The position numbers and the translations under genes are program-made. The notes beneath the pieces were generated by a model that saw nothing but the letters and a program-made list of their open reading frames with translations, did no database searches and was not told the origin of the DNA. From Luteibacter aegosomaticola (lineage in GTDB: Bacteria; Pseudomonadota; Gammaproteobacteria; Xanthomonadales; Rhodanobacteraceae), in the NCBI RefSeq assembly GCF_023078475.1, contig NZ_CP095741.1:2790001-2854000 (forward strand): a stretch of 64,000 nt of DNA, given 5' to 3'. Of the stretch, positions 17,313 to 27,800 are shown piece after piece (positions within the stretch are counted from its first letter, which is position 1; each line of letters opens with the position of its first letter).

Positions 17313-18023
17313 TCAGGCCGGCTTTCCCAGAAGCTCGAGAACAGCCAGCAACTGCCGTCGCTGGTAGGGCTTGGCGAGAAAGATGGCGCCTTCCGGGATA
17401 TCAAGCGCGCCTTCGGCATGGCGACCCGTAACGATGACGAGCCCCGTGCACGGCCAGCGGCTGCGCACGGCATGTGCGAGCGCCAATCCGTCCCCGCGCT
17501 CGTCGAGGTCGATGTCGGTCACCACGGCATCGACGATGCCGGCTTCGAGCGCCGCGAGTGCCTGCGCGACGCCGGCCGCTGAGCTCGCCTGCCATCCTGC
17601 GCTGTTGAGAACACCGCAGGCAACCTCACGCAAATCCTCGTCGTCTTCCACAACCAGAACGTGTTTCGCCCCAGCCCTGACGACTGGATGGGTATTGCTG
17701 ACCACCGGGGAGGATGGCGCGTCCCCGGCCACCACGCGCATGGTGACCTTCTCGACGAGGGACCGGACGGCGTTACAGCAGATCCTGCTGTCCTGTGCAT
17801 TTGCAAAAAAAAGGATGCGGTCCTCTTCAACCGACAGGAGTGCAGCCGCCAGTGGCGCCCGGACGGACGCCGCCTCAACGGTGAATGTATCGGTCCAGGT
17901 TTGGCTGGGCACCATGTCGAGGAGCGCCACCACGGGGGCGTCGCGAACGACATCAACGGTGTCTTTCAGGGGCGGAACGTCAAACCCGACGATGCGGGGG
18001 TGACGGTTGGTTGGCATGTGCAC
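17313..18023 (-). CDS. Response regulator with unknown N-terminal domain
   Basis: 236 aa. Residues 118-236 are a complete receiver: VVEDDEDL acidic pocket, phosphoacceptor Asp170 in VVTDIDL, Thr in VIVTGRH and Lys in LAKPYQRRQLL. Residues 1-110 (RIVGFDVPPLKDTVDVVRD...RILFFANA) form a domain I do not recognise, shared with the paralogue at 48345. No output HTH is present. The gene lies 77 bp after a DUF2188-like gene and downstream of a hybrid kinase on the same strand, so phosphotransfer from that kinase is plausible. Confidence 0.85.
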   Translation of the reverse strand: MHMPTNRHPRIVGFDVPPLKDTVDVVRDAPVVALLDMVPSQTWTDTFTVEAASVRAPLAAALLSVEEDRILFFANAQDSRICCNAVRSLVEKVTMRVVAGDAPSSPVVSNTHPVVRAGAKHVLVVEDDEDLREVACGVLNSAGWQASSAAGVAQALAALEAGIVDAVVTDIDLDERGDGLALAHAVRSRWPCTGLVIVTGRHAEGALDIPEGAIFLAKPYQRRQLLAVLELLGKPA

Positions 18024-18100
18024 TATTGGTGGGTAACGGGGCTATCCGAACACGATCCGGAATCGGGGACGGGAATTCTCGCACGTAGGGCCGCACGGAT

Positions 18101-18313
18101 TCATTCCCTTACAATGGGCCAGCTGCCATCGGCGTCCTTCTGCAGGACAGTCAACTCATCACTCCTCTGCTCCATCATCCGGGCTCTGTCACAGGCTGCG
18201 TGGAGAGCCAGCAACCCGTCGGTGTACGACTCGCCGTCCGCGCCGTTGATCGACACGTCCCATATGCGCGAACTATGGGCGCGATACATGATGCAGATAC
18301 GGGAATGCGTCAT
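18101..18313 (-). CDS. DUF2188-like small protein
   Basis: 70 aa: ICIMYRAHSSRIWDVSINGA, then DGESYTDGLLALHAACDRAR and a C-terminal acidic strand. The pattern (strand, W-x-V-x-x-x-G, x-D-G-L-L-A, AR-helix, strand) resembles DUF2188. Close paralogues are at 49068 and 61279; two of the three precede a REC gene. The start is the ATG at 18313; the frame is open further upstream, but the homologues begin here. Confidence 0.75.
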   Translation of the reverse strand: MTHSRICIMYRAHSSRIWDVSINGADGESYTDGLLALHAACDRARMMEQRSDELTVLQKDADGSWPIVRE

Positions 18314-18507
18314 TCTTGCTCCAACAATTTCGAACCACCGATACCCTGGTCGAGCATCAAAAGTCTCCGATACGGGGATGCCAGCAGCGGGAATCCCTAG
18401 GGCATCAGTGCTCCGTCGCCTCCTTCCGAGGCCTTGCACGACGTGTCGTTGTCCAGGCTGGATGGCGTCGACGTGACCCGTCGAGGCGCTCATGCTTACC
18501 CGGCAGC

Positions 18508-20070
18508 TCACGAGGTGACGCTGGCCGCGACCGTGCGCAATGCCACCGTTAGTGCGTCGCGGTCAAAGGGTTTGCTGAGACGAAGCACCCCTGGCAGTTC
18601 GGCAGGGTCCAGTTCCGCATAACCGGTCGCGATGATCACGGGAAGGTTTGGCCGCAGGGCACGCGCAGCATGTGCGAGATCGCGGCCGGTCATACCAGGC
18701 ATGGCAAAGTCGGACAACAGCACGTCGCAGGCCGCACCGCCCTCCAGGAGATCCAACGCCTGCTGTCCTCGCTGCGCGCTCAGTACTGTATGTCCAAGAT
18801 TCTCAAGCAGCGCAGCGACCGTCTGGTGCACGAGCGGGTCGTCGTCAACAAAAAGGACGCGAAGAGGGCGGAACCCGGGTGCCCCCACTGAAGAATATCC
18901 GACTTCCGCAATGCCTGCCTCCGCCGCCAGTCCGGGGAGCCATAATTCAACCCGGGTCCCCTGGCCGGGCTCGCTTTTCAGCACCACCCAGCCTCCAGAC
19001 TGGACGGCAAGACCGTGGACCGTCGAGAGGCCGAGACCGATCCCTTTGCCCGTCTCCTTGGTGGTGAAGAACGGGTCCATCGCACGGGAGCGGGTCGCCT
19101 CGTCCATGCCGGTACCATCGTCGGTCACCGAAAGACACACATACCATCCGGCCTTGTCGCGCTGATCGCCCTGTGAACCCTCGGCCGACTCCACGCCCAC
19201 GACGATATGTCCTCCCTCCGGAAGGGCGTCCCGTGCGTTGATGACCAGGTTGAGAAGGGCCAGCTCCAGCTCGTGGGGATCGGCAAAAATGGGCGGCACA
19301 TCCGGTGCGACCTGCGTGGCGACCTCCACTTCAGGGCCAGCGGTGGCGCTCATCAGGCCCAGCAAGCCGTGCACGAGCATAGCTGGATCGACCGCTTCCG
19401 GACGGAGCGACTGGCGACGGGCAAACCCCAACATTCGCCGCGTGAGGCCGGCCCCTCGATCGACGCTGGCCCGGGCGATGCGAAGCAATGCCCCCATGCG
19501 CTCGTCGTCGGGAGATCTCAACTCCATCAGGTCGAGGGTCCCCTGGATGGCCATCAGTAAATTGTTGAAGTCGTGCGCCACGCCGCCCGTGAGCTTTCCA
19601 AGGGCATCCATCTTCTGCGCGAAAAAAAGCGCTTCTCGCGCTTCATCGAGCTCCTTCCGGGCGTCTCGTTGCGTCGTAACGTCCCGGGTGACCTTGGCAA
19701 ACCCAAGGAGCTGGCCGTCCGCCGTCGTTATACGGTCAATGATGATATGTGCCCAAAATTGCGTCCCATCCTTGCGCACACGCCATCCCTCCACCTCCAC
19801 GCGGCCAGTTTCCCGGGCGTTGGCGAGATTGGCCGCGGGGGCGCCGTCTGCCTGATCTTCGGGCGTGTAAAAGCAGCTGAAATGCTCGCCAATGATTTCG
19901 CCCGCTTCGTATCCCTTGATGCGGACCGCGCCCGCATTCCACGTGACGATGCGGCCGTGTGGGTCGATCATGTAAATGGCGCAGTCAACAACGCCGTCAA
20001 TGAGCAGCCGAAGCTGGGTCTCACTGTGGGCCAGAGGATTCCCCTCGCCCATCGAATCTGTAGAAATCAT
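18508..20070 (-). CDS. PAS hybrid histidine kinase
   Basis: 520 aa, soluble. PAS domain about 15-135 (IYMIDPHGRIVTWNAGA, KGYEAGEIIG), HisKA with GGVAHDFNNLL (His166), HATPase with NLVINARDALPEGG and GIGLGLSTVHG, and a C-terminal receiver (about 408-515) with VDDDP, Asp in LLSDFAMPG and Lys in RLSKPFD. The architecture suits an intramolecular or reverse phosphorelay. It is the first gene of a minus-strand group with the DUF2188-like protein and the REC regulator, and is divergent from the pseudo-receiver at 20348. Confidence 0.93.
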   Translation of the reverse strand: MISTDSMGEGNPLAHSETQLRLLIDGVVDCAIYMIDPHGRIVTWNAGAVRIKGYEAGEIIGEHFSCFYTPEDQADGAPAANLANARETGRVEVEGWRVRKDGTQFWAHIIIDRITTADGQLLGFAKVTRDVTTQRDARKELDEAREALFFAQKMDALGKLTGGVAHDFNNLLMAIQGTLDLMELRSPDDERMGALLRIARASVDRGAGLTRRMLGFARRQSLRPEAVDPAMLVHGLLGLMSATAGPEVEVATQVAPDVPPIFADPHELELALLNLVINARDALPEGGHIVVGVESAEGSQGDQRDKAGWYVCLSVTDDGTGMDEATRSRAMDPFFTTKETGKGIGLGLSTVHGLAVQSGGWVVLKSEPGQGTRVELWLPGLAAEAGIAEVGYSSVGAPGFRPLRVLFVDDDPLVHQTVAALLENLGHTVLSAQRGQQALDLLEGGAACDVLLSDFAMPGMTGRDLAHAARALRPNLPVIIATGYAELDPAELPGVLRLSKPFDRDALTVALRTVAASVTS

Positions 20071-20347
20071 GAAATAGGCTCCCCACGGCGCACGGTCTCC
20101 AAGGGTGCGCTCGGATCAAAAAAATCGGCAGGGAGCCTAGGGAATCCGACGTTAAGCGCATGTCGAGGAAGCGACCGCGCAAGAGAAATGACGGAAATGA
20201 GCAGACGCGAGTTGTACGAGGTCAGATCTTCGGGTTGGTGGGCTTGACCGGCCGATTCGACGGGCGTAATGAAATCGGGTCGGCTATCCAGCCACGGCAG
20301 CGCTCCGGACGCTAATCATCCACACGAGCCCGACGAGGAGGTGCCCA

Positions 20348-20725
20348 TTGGCTTCCCTTCATTCCAGACCGCTCGCCGTGGTCATCGAGCCTCATCCGAT
20401 CGTGGCTGACACTGTCGCCGACTGCCTGCGTGAGCGGGGCTTCGACGTCCTGTCAGTCCCGACACATTTTGGGGCCGCGGCCCGTGTCATCGAGCACGAG
20501 CGGGTCGACTTCCTGGCTGCCGCCGTCCCCGCGCCAGGTGAGGATCGCTCTGGCGCCTACCTTGCTGTTGCGCGGTTGAAGAATCCCGGCATGGCCATTC
20601 TCGTCATGCTGTCTGACCCTGACGAGTCTACCGAGGATGCCCCCCTGACGGCTGCGCGCCTCGTCAAGCCCTTCGACCGCCAGGCGCTCACCCATGCGAT
20701 TGACGAGGCGCGCCACACGGCTTGA
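20348..20725 (+). CDS. Pseudo-receiver protein lacking phosphoacceptor Asp
   Basis: 125 aa with receiver-fold spacing: VVIEPHP replaces the acidic pocket, VDFLAAAVPAP has Ala where the phosphoacceptor Asp is expected (about residue 58-59), Ser is kept in VMLSDPDE and Lys in RLVKPFD. A strong GAGGAGG 8 bases upstream selects a TTG start at 20348. The same changes occur in the paralogue at 57890, so loss of the Asp is conserved rather than damage. Likely a phosphorylation-independent interaction module. A KTSC gene follows. Confidence 0.8.
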   Translation: MASLHSRPLAVVIEPHPIVADTVADCLRERGFDVLSVPTHFGAAARVIEHERVDFLAAAVPAPGEDRSGAYLAVARLKNPGMAILVMLSDPDESTEDAPLTAARLVKPFDRQALTHAIDEARHTA

Positions 20726-20811
20726 TAGGTGTTCGAAGTCAGCATGGCGTCTCTTTTATGGGACAACGGGGCGCGGTATGATTCAGGCGTGACAACCGCC
20801 GAGGTGCCCCC

Positions 20812-21024
20812 GTGCTGCGCGAATCGGTCCAGTCCTCCGTTCTTGCCTCGGTCGGCTATGATCCTGACCATCAAATCCTTGAAATCGAATTCCTTTCAGG
20901 GACGGTCTATCGCTACTGGCATGTCGAGCCACTGCTGCATGTGCGCCTGATGCAGGCCTCCTCAAAAGGACGGTTCTTTGATGCGGTCATCCGTGACGCC
21001 AGACCCTTCAAGCAGGTCTCATGA
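20812..21024 (+). CDS. KTSC-domain protein
   Basis: 70 aa, GTG start with GAGG upstream. SVLASVGYDPDHQILEIEFL, then GTVYRYWHV and ASSKGRFFDAVIR match the KTSC domain, named for its usual C-terminal Lys-Thr-Ser-Cys and found near RNA- and DNA-metabolism proteins. Here the terminal motif is diverged. It lies 86 bp after the pseudo-receiver and may be co-transcribed. Confidence 0.8.
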   Translation: MLRESVQSSVLASVGYDPDHQILEIEFLSGTVYRYWHVEPLLHVRLMQASSKGRFFDAVIRDARPFKQVS

Positions 21025-21096
21025 TTCACAAAAGCGCCCTCCGCAGGTAGCCGTCGCTGCCGTCGCGCAAGACACCAAGCTGGACCGCAGCTGACG

Positions 21097-21315
21097 TTAG
21101 TCCAGCCCGTCCGGATGCTCGCGATCCATCCAGCTCCGCGGCGGGTTCATCGACCTCTCGAGATTCCTTGCACCGGTATCGTCAATCGGTCATCCACCAA
21201 ACATACGGTCTAACTCGACACGGGTCATCCCGAGAAGGACCGCCAGCGATGACTCCCCTGCGCCTTCCCCGCGCAGCTTCCGGAAAGGCGCCATGAGATT
21301 CCCGTGGATGTGCAA
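21097..21315 (-). pseudogene. XRE-like mini-protein with internal stop
   Basis: The minus frame from TTG 21315 reads HGNLMAPFRKLRG, then SLAVLLGMTRVELDRMFGG, then TGA at 21190-21192, and continues in frame as PIDDTGARNLERSMNPPRSW and MDREH to TAA at 21097. The parts before and after the stop together make a full XRE-type mini-protein (NL...L helix, LGM turn, P-I-D-D...AR-x-x-E...W-M-D). A single nonsense change appears to have broken it; the upstream 41 codons could still be made. Confidence 0.6.
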
Positions 21316-21581
21316 CGATCATCGGTGCGAACGGCCCAGGGCGGCCGACGACGCAGCAGACGACTCGGTGCGTCTCATCAAGCCTTCGGTCATGAAGACC
21401 TGATGGCCCACATCCACCGCTCCACAGAAGCCAGCGGGCGAACATGCAACGCATCAGGAGGATTACTGGTCCAGAATCGGCCTGTTACTCCGAGGGTCGG
21501 GATACCCCCCAGAAACCCAGACCAGCACGCAGGAGAACTAGCCCGTCGACGAGGTGCAAGCCCAGACGTTCCCGCAGAGAA

Positions 21582-21857
21582 TCAGCGGCGTGACATCGGA
21601 ATCGCGGCCACCAATGCTGCAGCGATGACGTCCTGGCCCAATCGCCCTACATCCTCCTCCCTGAATGCGTCCACGGCCGCCCGGGCAACGGTGTACGCGT
21701 GCGCAAGGGCTTGACTGTACGACGGGAGAAGCTCAGGTAAAGTCCGCTTGCACAACACCTCACCATTCACCCGGCCGATGACGAAGCTCGCGGTGTAACC
21801 CTTACCGGTGACGGGTAGGGCGTCAATGTCCACGGTATAGGGGGCGAATTGGTTCAT
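21582..21857 (-). CDS. Small orphan protein, IDV/GYxAS family
   Basis: 91 aa. YTVDIDALPVTGKGYTASFV, then a short hairpin and a helix YSQALAHAYTVARAAVDAF. The same pattern (I-D-V...G-x-x-Y-x-A-S-Y...R...Y-S-x-A...A) is found at 57496 and as a nonsense relic at 61644, so it is a local family. It reads like a beta-sheet plus one helix, without catalytic residues I can name. The start is taken at ATG 21857; the frame is open to 21971. Confidence 0.6.
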   Translation of the reverse strand: MNQFAPYTVDIDALPVTGKGYTASFVIGRVNGEVLCKRTLPELLPSYSQALAHAYTVARAAVDAFREEDVGRLGQDVIAAALVAAIPMSRR

Positions 21858-22192
21858 GGCGGTCGCGATCCTGGGGACGACATAGAATGACCCAAATCCT
21901 CGTGATGACATCGTCGACGCGAAGGCGCCGTGTATCGAGCGAGCCCGCGCGACGTCCCTCCACTCCGTCATGCGGGCCGTTCTCCTTGGCCTTCCCAGCG
22001 TGGCAGTCGAGAGGATTCACTTTTCTGCAACGCTTTGCCCGCCGGATCCCGGCCTGTGGAAACCGTTGAGAAAATACCGGTGGGTTGTCCAGGGCGCTTC
22101 CGCTTCCGCCAGTGACCGCACCATACGGTCTCGGCGCACTCTCGCGTCGTGGCCTTGGCAAGGCTATCTCCCGACAAGTCCCTGAGCGGTCA
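21858..22192. other. Gap without gene
   Basis: 335 bases between the IDV-family gene and the antiporter stop, both on the minus strand. Short frames are Arg-rich shadows; no hairpin with a T-run was seen. Confidence 0.4.
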
Positions 22193-23548
22193 CTAATCCG
22201 TGTTGCGAGAATCGAGCTTCCCCTTCAATGCGCGGGACCGCCAGCGCATCAACGGGGTCACGCTGACACCGTGCACCAGAACGCTCACGGTCACCACGGT
22301 GATGACGATGCCTTCCAGTGCGCCCAGCCGGTCCTGCTCAAGGCCGTGGCCGATGGCAAATGCCAGATAGTTCAAGCTGCCCAGCCCGCGGATGCCAAAC
22401 CAGCCGATCAAGGCCCGCCGCTGCCACGGAACCGGACTACCAATGGTCGACAACCAGACCGCAATGGGACGAATCAACGCCATCAAGCAGATCGCAACGC
22501 CTGCCCCCGTCCAACTCAAGGCCGGTACCGCGGCGATGCCGACCGCCATGACCAAGGCGGCGGCGATGAGACGTTCGACCGTTTCACCAAACGAGAGAGC
22601 ATCAGACACCACCCAACCCACGGTATGCCCGGGATGCTCGATCGCTGCGCCGGCCCGCTCATTTGGATTGACCCGCGTCTCGGCCGGCGCCAGATCGGCC
22701 GGGTCTGCGGCGTGGTCATTGGCCGTCCGCTGACTGACGTGAAGCTCGACCCTGCGCAGCCCGACGCCGGCGGCAAACGCCGCCAGAAACCCAGAGGCGT
22801 GAAGCCACTCGGCGGCAGCATAGACCCCAATCACGATTCCAAGGGCCAGGAAGTCGCTGGGCGCCACATCACGCGTGGCGTGGCGCAGGCGGATCCCCAG
22901 ATGACCCATACCCCACCCCCCGAGAAAACCAATGGTCACTCCACCCAGTAAGCCCCAGAAGACATCCACCGACAGCCAATGCATCCAGACTTGATCGAGT
23001 GTTGCCCCAGGGACCATCAGGGCCAGCGCAAGGAACAGCACAGGTAGCGCTGTCGCGTCATTCAGGCCGGCCTCCCCTGAGACAGCCACGCGCAGCGCAT
23101 CATCGTCCCTGGCATCGTCTACCGAGACCAACGACGCCAAGACCGGATCGGTCGGGCTGACAATGGCGGCGAGCGCCAGCGCCCACGGCAGTGACCATCC
23201 CAGGGCGAAGACGGCAAGGAGTGTGACACCGGCGGCCGTCAGCGCCATGCCCGCCAAGGCAAGACGCAACGACATCCTCCAGCCTCCATGACTGAACGGC
23301 AGTCGCAGTTTCAGCCCCGTGATAAAGAGGGACACGACCATGGCCGCCTCGGAGAGCGATCGGAGCCAATGGATGTGGTCAGCGGTCAATGGCAAGCGAG
23401 TTAGGGCGAACACGCCGGGCCCCACCGCAACACCGCCCAGAAGGTAAATAGCAAACGTTGTCACGGGCCCTCGCCGGATCCACCCCGACAAGAAGGACGT
23501 GACCAACAGCAGGCCGGCGGCAAAAAGGAGCCATCCAAGGGTAGGCAT
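22193..23548 (-). CDS. CPA1-family cation:proton antiporter
   Basis: About 451 aa and 12 helices. Ion-exchange motifs AAIVSPTDPVLASLV and VSGEAGLNDATALPVLFL are intact, as is GWFGIRGLGSLNYLAFAIGH near the C-terminus. A hydrophilic loop of about 45 residues, from the histidine-containing RVELHVSQRTANDHA to AIEHPGHT, interrupts the membrane domain. ATG 23548 is preferred over the upstream start at 23593. It is distinct from the antiporter at 9749. Exchanges Na+/K+ for protons. Confidence 0.88.
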   Translation of the reverse strand: MPTLGWLLFAAGLLLVTSFLSGWIRRGPVTTFAIYLLGGVAVGPGVFALTRLPLTADHIHWLRSLSEAAMVVSLFITGLKLRLPFSHGGWRMSLRLALAGMALTAAGVTLLAVFALGWSLPWALALAAIVSPTDPVLASLVSVDDARDDDALRVAVSGEAGLNDATALPVLFLALALMVPGATLDQVWMHWLSVDVFWGLLGGVTIGFLGGWGMGHLGIRLRHATRDVAPSDFLALGIVIGVYAAAEWLHASGFLAAFAAGVGLRRVELHVSQRTANDHAADPADLAPAETRVNPNERAGAAIEHPGHTVGWVVSDALSFGETVERLIAAALVMAVGIAAVPALSWTGAGVAICLMALIRPIAVWLSTIGSPVPWQRRALIGWFGIRGLGSLNYLAFAIGHGLEQDRLGALEGIVITVVTVSVLVHGVSVTPLMRWRSRALKGKLDSRNTD

Positions 23549-23885
23549 GCCCCATCGTTGCGAGGAACGCATCAAGGGGGCGCGAAGCAGCACCGTCCAG
23601 ACGGTCCCACCGGGTTGATCCCTTCCCGTCGACCGACGTCTTTACAAGGGGCGAGGATGGATGATCAGCCGGTGTCCATAGGCCCTCCGGGAAACGGTCC
23701 GGCATGGCGCGTGAATATCCTGCGAGAAGGCCAGCCGAGTCCTTCAGGGCGCCCATCGGTCAACAACATATCCCAGGGCGAGATTACCGCTGCAAGAACG
23801 ACTTCCAGGTGTTGCTAGGAGGGGCGTGTTGCTGAAGACATGGGCGGTGCGGTCGGACAATTCGGCCAGATGCCCCTGCCCGGAC

Positions 23886-24302
23886 TCAGGTCACCCCGAC
23901 GTCCGGGTTCGCGGCAATCCCGCCGGGCCCGCTGGTGCGCCGCGCCTTTTCGGCGCGACGCACGTATTCATCGCGGATCTTGTCCAGCGCAGCCTGGTCC
24001 AGGTGCTCGAGATCCATCAACTCGTCGTTGGCGTGCCTGAGCGCTCCGATGATTTCATCGAGTTTCAAATGGACCGCGCAAGCATCGCGGTTCTGGGAGC
24101 CTTGAATCAGGAACACCATGAGAAATGTCACGATAGTCGTGCCGGTGTTGATGACCAGTTGCCACGTTTCGCTGTAGTGGAACAGCGGGCCACATGCAGC
24201 CCAGATGGCGACGAGGACGGCAGCTCCGATGGAGGCGGCAGGCGTCCCCGAGGCACTGGCGGCCCAGGTGGTCAGGCGGTTGAACAGGGATCGGTTTGAC
24301 AT
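23886..24302 (-). CDS. Low-affinity iron permease family protein
   Basis: 138 aa: two membrane helices around IGAAVLVAIWAACGPLF and WQLVINTGTTIVTFLMVFLI, followed by QGSQNRDACAVHLKLDEIIG and an acidic helix, the family signature. Despite the name, iron transport by the bacterial members is weakly supported. A frameshifted copy is present at 62248. Single gene, starting at 24302 with no partner. Confidence 0.85.
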   Translation of the reverse strand: MSNRSLFNRLTTWAASASGTPAASIGAAVLVAIWAACGPLFHYSETWQLVINTGTTIVTFLMVFLIQGSQNRDACAVHLKLDEIIGALRHANDELMDLEHLDQAALDKIRDEYVRRAEKARRTSGPGGIAANPDVGVT

Positions 24303-24859
24303 GCGGGTTAGATGGGATGGGCCAGTGTCACGTATACGAAATCGAAAGGCATCCTGCGACCACGCAACTTCCTGCGGTCAGCCTGTGGTCGAATTGATGG
24401 ATCTGTTGAGGTCTTCGGGTCGCTTGTTGCTGCCCTCGAGACAAGCCGCTTTTCTATCAGTTACGAAGGGGGTGGGGTCTCATCCTTCCGTCACCCCGCG
24501 GCCCAGAGTCGTGCCCCTTGGATTGCTTTGTCTGCCCTTCCCCGTCTCCGCGCGACGGTCCGGTCCGTCCGCGTCCCATGCCGGGTTCCCAGCCATGGTG
24601 CGCGCCGCGCAATCAGACAATCGGATCACAATGCATAAGCTCCCAGACCAACGGGGAGGCACCGCCGACACCTCGGAGATCCCGAACGCTCCGTTTCCTG
24701 AAGCCTCGCCGCGCTTCATTGCCGAACATCACGCAGGGCTTGTGAGCGCGTCTTCTTGCCCGGACCGTTGCCACCGTCAAGGCGCACCGAGGCTGGGCAC
24801 CCGCGCGGCCATGTCGCCTTCCTCACCACGATGACGCACCTGCTCCGCGGTCAAGCGAG
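24303..24859. other. Gap without gene
   Basis: 557 bases upstream of the iron-permease gene and past the end of the hybrid kinase. Frames are Ser/Pro/Arg-rich and lack any recognisable domain or relic. Confidence 0.4.
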
Positions 24860-27800
24860 CTAGCGGCGATCTGTGAGCCACACGCGAATGAGCGAGAGCA
24901 ACTTGTCGACATCCAGCGGCTTTGCCACGTAGTCACTTGCGCCCGCTTCGAGAGCCTGGGCGCGGTCGTCGGGCATCGCCTTGGCAGTCAGCGCGATGAT
25001 GGGCAGCTTGGTGAAACGGGCGTCCTGACGAATCTCACGCGTGGCGGTCAGCCCGTCCTTGACGGGCATCATGATGTCCATCAAGACAAGTTCAGTGGGT
25101 TCCTGCCCGCCAGAGCCCGACTGCGCCAGCAGGTCTATCGCTTCCTGGCCGTTCCGGGCGACGGTTACGATACATCCATGCGGCTCGAGGACGTTCATGA
25201 GGGCAAAGACGTTCCGCACATCGTCCTCGACGAGCATGATGCGTCGCCCCTCGAGAACCGAGTCACGATGCAGTGCCGCCCGGACCATGCCCTGCTGGGG
25301 TTCAGGCAGCTCGCTTACCACCTGGTGGAGGAACAGGGTCACTTCATCAAGAAGGCGCTCAGGGGATTTCGCCCCCTTGATGATGATGGAGTTCGAATAC
25401 CGCCGCAGACGTTCTTCCTCCGCCGACGACAATACGCGGCCGGTGTAGACAATGACCGGCGGGAAGGCATGCTCGTCGCTGGCACTCATTGCTTCAAGAA
25501 GGGCAAGGCCCGACGTGTCCGGCAACGACAGATCAAGGACCATGCAGTCGAAGGTCTGGGCCTTCAAGGCCGCGAGGCACTCGGCCGCCGTTGCCGCGCC
25601 CACCGTTTCGACGTCCGCAGTGGCCAGCAGATGGCGGATGGCGTCAAGCTGGACCGCGTCGTCTTCGACCACCAACACGCGTCGCGGACGTTGCGACAAC
25701 CGGGCTTCGAGCGAGTCGAGCACACTGCCAAGGTCGTCCTGGCTCACCGGCTTGACGAGATATCCCACCGCACCGAGCGACAGCGCTGTACGCGAGTGGT
25801 CCGAACCGGAGACGACATGGATGGGGATGTGGCGGGTGCGAACATCGTGCTTGAGGATATCGAGCACGTGGAGGCCCGACTGATCCGGCAGACCGATGTC
25901 CAGAACGATCGCCTGGGGAAGCTGCTCGCGTGCCATGACGAGTGCCTCACCTGCAGTGCTGGCGTGGATGGTGCGGAACCCCATCTGCCGCGCCTGACTG
26001 CCAACGATCTCCGCGAACGCCGCGTCGTCCTCGATGACCAGGATGAGGCGCCCTGCTTCCGAATCACGCAAGGGGAGGACTGCGGGCGACAGACCCATCG
26101 ACGCAGGGGCCAGAGCGGGGACTGACATAGATGTGTCAGTGCTTCTGTGCACAGGCTCCGGTACCGTTGGCGCGCGTGATTCTTGCCCGACAGTGATCCC
26201 GTTCATTGCTGACGTCACAGTCAAGGTAAACGTGCTCCCCATGCCCGGCTCGCTTGTCACTTCGATGGCGCCTCCAAGAAGGCGCGCGAGCTCCTGGGAA
26301 ATGGAGAGGCCGAGCCCTGTGCCGCCGTATCTGCGGCTGATGGACCCGTCGGCCTGCTGGAACGCGTCGAAGATGCGTCCCTGCTGGTCGGGCGCGATGC
26401 CGATTCCCGTGTCGGTCACTGCAAATGCAACCATGCCGCCCCGTTCGAGACGGGCCGACACCGTCACGCCACCGCTCTCGGTGAATTTCAACGCATTCGA
26501 CAGCAGGTTCTTGAGGACCTGCTCGAGTCTCTGGCGGTCAGTCTCGATGACGGGCGGGCAGCCGGATTCGATGGTTACAGCAAAGCTCAGTCCCTTTTCT
26601 GCAGCCAGCGGGGAAAGACGCGCGGCAAGGCCCTTGAGCAAGGCGTCGACGGACACCGGTTCGGGGTGCGTCTCGACATGCCCCGCCTCAATCTTGGACA
26701 AGTCCAGGATGTCGTTGATGAGCGTCAACAGGTCGTTGCCCGAGGCGTGGATGGTCCGGGCAAACTTGACCTGCTCATCGGTGAGGTTTCCGGGTGCATT
26801 GTCGGCCAGGAGCTTCGAGAGGATGAGCGCAGAGTTGAGCGGGGTTCGGAGCTCATGGCTCATGTTTGCAAGAAACTCTGACTTGTAGCGACTTGCCCGC
26901 TCGACCTCTTCCGCTTTGGCCTCAATGGAACGATTTGCGGCCGCCAGGGCGTCCCGCTGTGCGCTCAACTGCTGGGAGTGGTCAGCGAGGTGGGCGTTGG
27001 TCTGCTCGAGTTCCGCCTGCTGCTCTTCGAGTTCGTGCTGGGATTCACGTAGCGCCTGGCTTTGTTCCTCGAGCTCCTCGTTTGAAACGCGAAGTTCCTC
27101 CTGCTGGACCTGGAGCGCTTCGGACTGGCGCTGCGTTTCCTGGAGAAGGCGTCCGAGCTCGGCACGGTAAGCGGCTGACCGAAGCGCCACGGCAATCGCC
27201 GGAGACGCCTGTTCGAGCAAGGCGACAACATCGGCGTCAACGGCCTTGAAAAAGCCGAGTTCAACGACGCCGTGAACCTCTCCGTCCACCACCCCGGGCG
27301 CAATAACCAGATGCCGCGGCTCTCCCTGGCCGAGACCGGACCCGACCGTGACGTAGCCTGCTGGTACGTCGGAGACAACCATGACCTCCCTTTCATCAGC
27401 GGCCCGGGCAACGAGGGTGCCGCCTGCCGTTCGGCTTGCAACGCCTGCGGCCGGAGCCAGTCCCACAGCGCCGACACATCGCAGCGCATCGTCCGCCCGG
27501 GCAAAGAGGACACCGGCCTGGGCATTTGTAAAGCGCGCCAAGAAACCAAGGATGGCCGCGGCAACCTCTTCGATGTCCTTGTCACCGCTCATGGCAGCCG
27601 CCAACTCCAGCCGTCCCATCTGCAACCACGCTTCCCGTGCCTGCGCGCGGGCATTGCGGCGGATGAGGACCGCCACAAACAGAGTGAGTCCCACCCCAAG
27701 CAAGGCGCTCGCTGCCCCGCTGGTCAGCGCTGTGCTGTAGGCGGTCTCCATCTCGGCGAGACGTCGCGTGCGCTGGTCGAATTCGATTGCCCGCATCGCT

